The notes beneath the pieces are model-generated. The model saw only the letters and a program-made list of their open reading frames with translations. It did not search any database and was not told the origin of the DNA. Shown in pieces: positions 62,518-64,000 of a DNA stretch of 64,000 nt (position 1 is its first letter; each line of letters opens with the position of its first letter). This stretch comes from Oscillibacter ruminantium GH1. Lineage in GTDB: Bacteria > Bacillota > Clostridia > Oscillospirales > Oscillospiraceae. Location of the stretch: positions 186,001-250,000 of the forward strand of contig NZ_DF158897.1 in the NCBI RefSeq assembly GCF_000307265.1, given 5' to 3'. The translations under genes and the position numbers were made by a program.

Positions 62518-64000
62518 CGTCTTCATCCTCTCTATCTGACCGTGCAGAGTGTTCCGCTCCGGATAAATCCAGCAGCAGCTGAAGATGAATCCGGCGTCCG
62601 TTTAATGCAAGCAGCTTCTCTCTGGAGAGCATTTTTTTGCCTGTCTTTTCTTGCAGATAGGTTCCCTGCTCATACGTGTCAAAGGAAAGGCGGCCTCTCT
62701 TGCAGGATACGCAGGGGGTATGCTGATGGCGCAGGATTTCATAGCACTTTTTCCCGTGGATATCCGACACGCCGAAAAACTGCTTTGCCGCCTCGTTGCA
62801 GTAAAGCAGGTCATATGTCTCATCGTCGATGGCGACCACGGCGGCGTCCAGTGCCTCGATCAGGCTCTCTTTGTTGATCCAAGCGGACATCGCGAAAAGC
62901 AGGCTGCCCTGCCCATACATCGCGGCTTGATTCTTTCCCTGACGTTTCGCATCGTACAGCGCCTGATCCGCGTTTTGGTAAAGCGTTGTAAAGTCCGCGG
63001 CGTTCGGGCCGGTAATCGCGGCCCCCACCGAAATGGTAAACGGAACCGGGGCAGACTCAGGGTTCTCGGACAGCATTCTGCAAAGCGCGGCGCACTTTTC
63101 CGCCACAAGCGTGGCGGAGGGCACTCCCATCATAAACACACAGAACTCGTCGCCGCCGAAACGCCCGATCACATCGCCTCTTCGGAAAAAGGCCGACAGT
63201 CTTCGCGCCAGATAGGACAGAACCTCGTCGCCGCATGCGTGACCACAAGTATCGTTGATGCTCTTAAAATGATCAACGTCTATCATAATCAGGGCATGGG
63301 TGTTCTCCGCCTGATTCAGCAGAATGTGGTTAATCAACTGCTCTGTGATGGCACGGTTGAAAATTCCCGTCAGGGGATCGGTCCGGGCTTTTCGGACCAC
63401 CATGTCGTATTCCTGAAGAATTTCGCGGAATCGCCGGTTGGACTCCAGCACATTGTCCACCCGCCGGACAACGATCTCCTCCACAAAGGGTTTTATGATG
63501 TAGTCGTTCGCCCCAAGAGCCAACGTGTTGATCTGACATTCGGCGCTTTCGTCAGCTGTAATGATAATGATCGGAATGTCTGAAAGCGCCGTGGTCGCCC
63601 GCTTGATCTCCAAAAACTCCGTGCCGTCCATCACCGGCATCATCAAATCCAGCAGAATGATATCCACTTGGTTCTGGTATTCCTTCAAAACGTCCAGCGC
63701 CTGCTGGCCGTTTTCAGCCTCCAGTATGGTAAACCGATTTTGAAAAATACCCTTCAGAATCTTCCGGTTGGTCTTCAAGTCATCCACGATCAGCATCCGC
63801 CCCGTATCCACATGGCCGGCTTCTGCAATCATCCGATATTTTTGAAGCTCGATGTCCAACTCCCTTTGGGCGGTAATGTCCAGAAAGTTTCCCAGCAGGA
63901 TCTGCCTATTACCCACATGGCTGATGCGCTTCAGCTTCAGCTGAAGCCAGAGCGGCTTTCCGCTGGCGGTTTCGCGGCGGTACTCCACCTCCACCGTCCC
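62501..64000 (-). CDS. PAS-receiver-GGDEF-PAS protein, probable diguanylate cyclase (5' end outside window)
   Basis: At least 499 residues; the frame is open to the window edge. Order: end of a PAS domain (residues to about 50, ILLGNFLDITAQREL), a receiver domain with the phospho-Asp in IILLDLMMPVMDG, a GGDEF domain with the intact active-site motif FGGDEF, and a further PAS domain (AVVAIDDETYDLLYCNEAAKQFF) with a CVSC pair. It should make c-di-GMP when phosphorylated. No RxxD inhibitory site is obvious before GGDEF. The stop overlaps the start of the multi-PAS kinase gene, so both are one operon. Confidence 0.9.
   Translation of the reverse strand, partial: GTVEVEYRRETASGKPLWLQLKLKRISHVGNRQILLGNFLDITAQRELDIELQKYRMIAEAGHVDTGRMLIVDDLKTNRKILKGIFQNRFTILEAENGQQALDVLKEYQNQVDIILLDLMMPVMDGTEFLEIKRATTALSDIPIIIITADESAECQINTLALGANDYIIKPFVEEIVVRRVDNVLESNRRFREILQEYDMVVRKARTDPLTGIFNRAITEQLINHILLNQAENTHALIMIDVDHFKSINDTCGHACGDEVLSYLARRLSAFFRRGDVIGRFGGDEFCVFMMGVPSATLVAEKCAALCRMLSENPESAPVPFTISVGAAITGPNAADFTTLYQNADQALYDAKRQGKNQAAMYGQGSLLFAMSAWINKESLIEALDAAVVAIDDETYDLLYCNEAAKQFFGVSDIHGKKCYEILRHQHTPCVSCKRGRLSFDTYEQGTYLQEKTGKKMLSREKLLALNGRRIHLQLLLDLSGAEHSARSDREDEDDGHQI

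Noticed and set aside
60985..62877. 630-codon + strand frame opposite the multi-PAS kinase
   Set aside because: Shadow across two overlapping - strand signalling genes; composition is not protein-like.

Overview
The window comes from a motile, anaerobic, amino-acid-fermenting Clostridium-type Firmicute. The best guess is a gut Oscillospiraceae relative (Oscillibacter/Flavonifractor-like). This rests on gene content and order (FliY, CheC/CheD/CheV, oxygen-sensitive 2-hydroxyacyl-CoA dehydratase, [FeFe]-hydrogenase), strong AGGAGG-type ribosome binding sites, frequent GTG/TTG starts and moderately high GC. The genus assignment is inference. No IS element, prophage, CRISPR array or rRNA was seen.

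Bases 1-14.3 kb are the 3' part of a flagellar/chemotaxis operon on the + strand: fliM (5' end outside the window), fliY, cheY, fliO, fliP, fliQ, fliR, flhB, flhA, fliA, two rod/hook-type genes, cheC, cheD, cheV and an EAL-HDOD gene, closed by an intrinsic terminator. FliY carries four copies of the FliM/FliY CheY-P-docking-like motif inside its linker, three of them in 81-bp tandem repeats. flhF and flhG are absent from their usual place between flhA and fliA.

Bases 14.4-31 kb hold household and accessory genes: a BMP-type nucleoside ABC importer with a structured leader, a ZIP metal transporter, a small AT-richer patch (DUF1905 gene and a putative exported protein), tRNA-Leu(UAG), pyridoxamine kinase with an MFS transporter, a large secreted serine hydrolase, an EF-G paralogue, and a MarR-MATE pair with a double-dyad operator over its promoter.

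Bases 31-55 kb form a metabolic region. The first half, around a PucR regulator, has a nucleoside-gate-type permease, a Nif3-like protein, an Asp/Glu-racemase-like protein, two D-2-hydroxyacid dehydrogenases, an aminotransferase, an FAD oxidoreductase and a permease. The second half has a sigma-54 enhancer-binding regulator whose gene is split by a -1 frameshift at an A-AAA-AAC heptamer. It also has an operon read on the - strand (crotonase, class III CoA-transferase, both 2-hydroxyacyl-CoA dehydratase subunits) and a divergent + strand set (thiolase, 3-hydroxyacyl-CoA dehydrogenase, GltD-like flavoprotein fused to a NuoF-type Fe-S segment, [FeFe]-hydrogenase). The 467-bp region between the two sets contains a pair of divergent sigma-54 (-24/-12) promoters. 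Together the genes could turn an amino acid into a 2-oxoacid, a 2-hydroxyacid, its CoA ester and an enoyl-CoA, then hydrate, oxidise and thiolyse it while disposing of electrons as H2. The dehydratase activator and an acyl-CoA dehydrogenase/EtfAB are not in the window. The substrate is unknown.

Bases 54.8-64 kb are three signalling genes on the - strand: a REC-GGDEF-PAS protein (5' end outside the window), a soluble kinase with about eight PAS regions, and an EvgS-like hybrid kinase with two periplasmic solute-binding domains.
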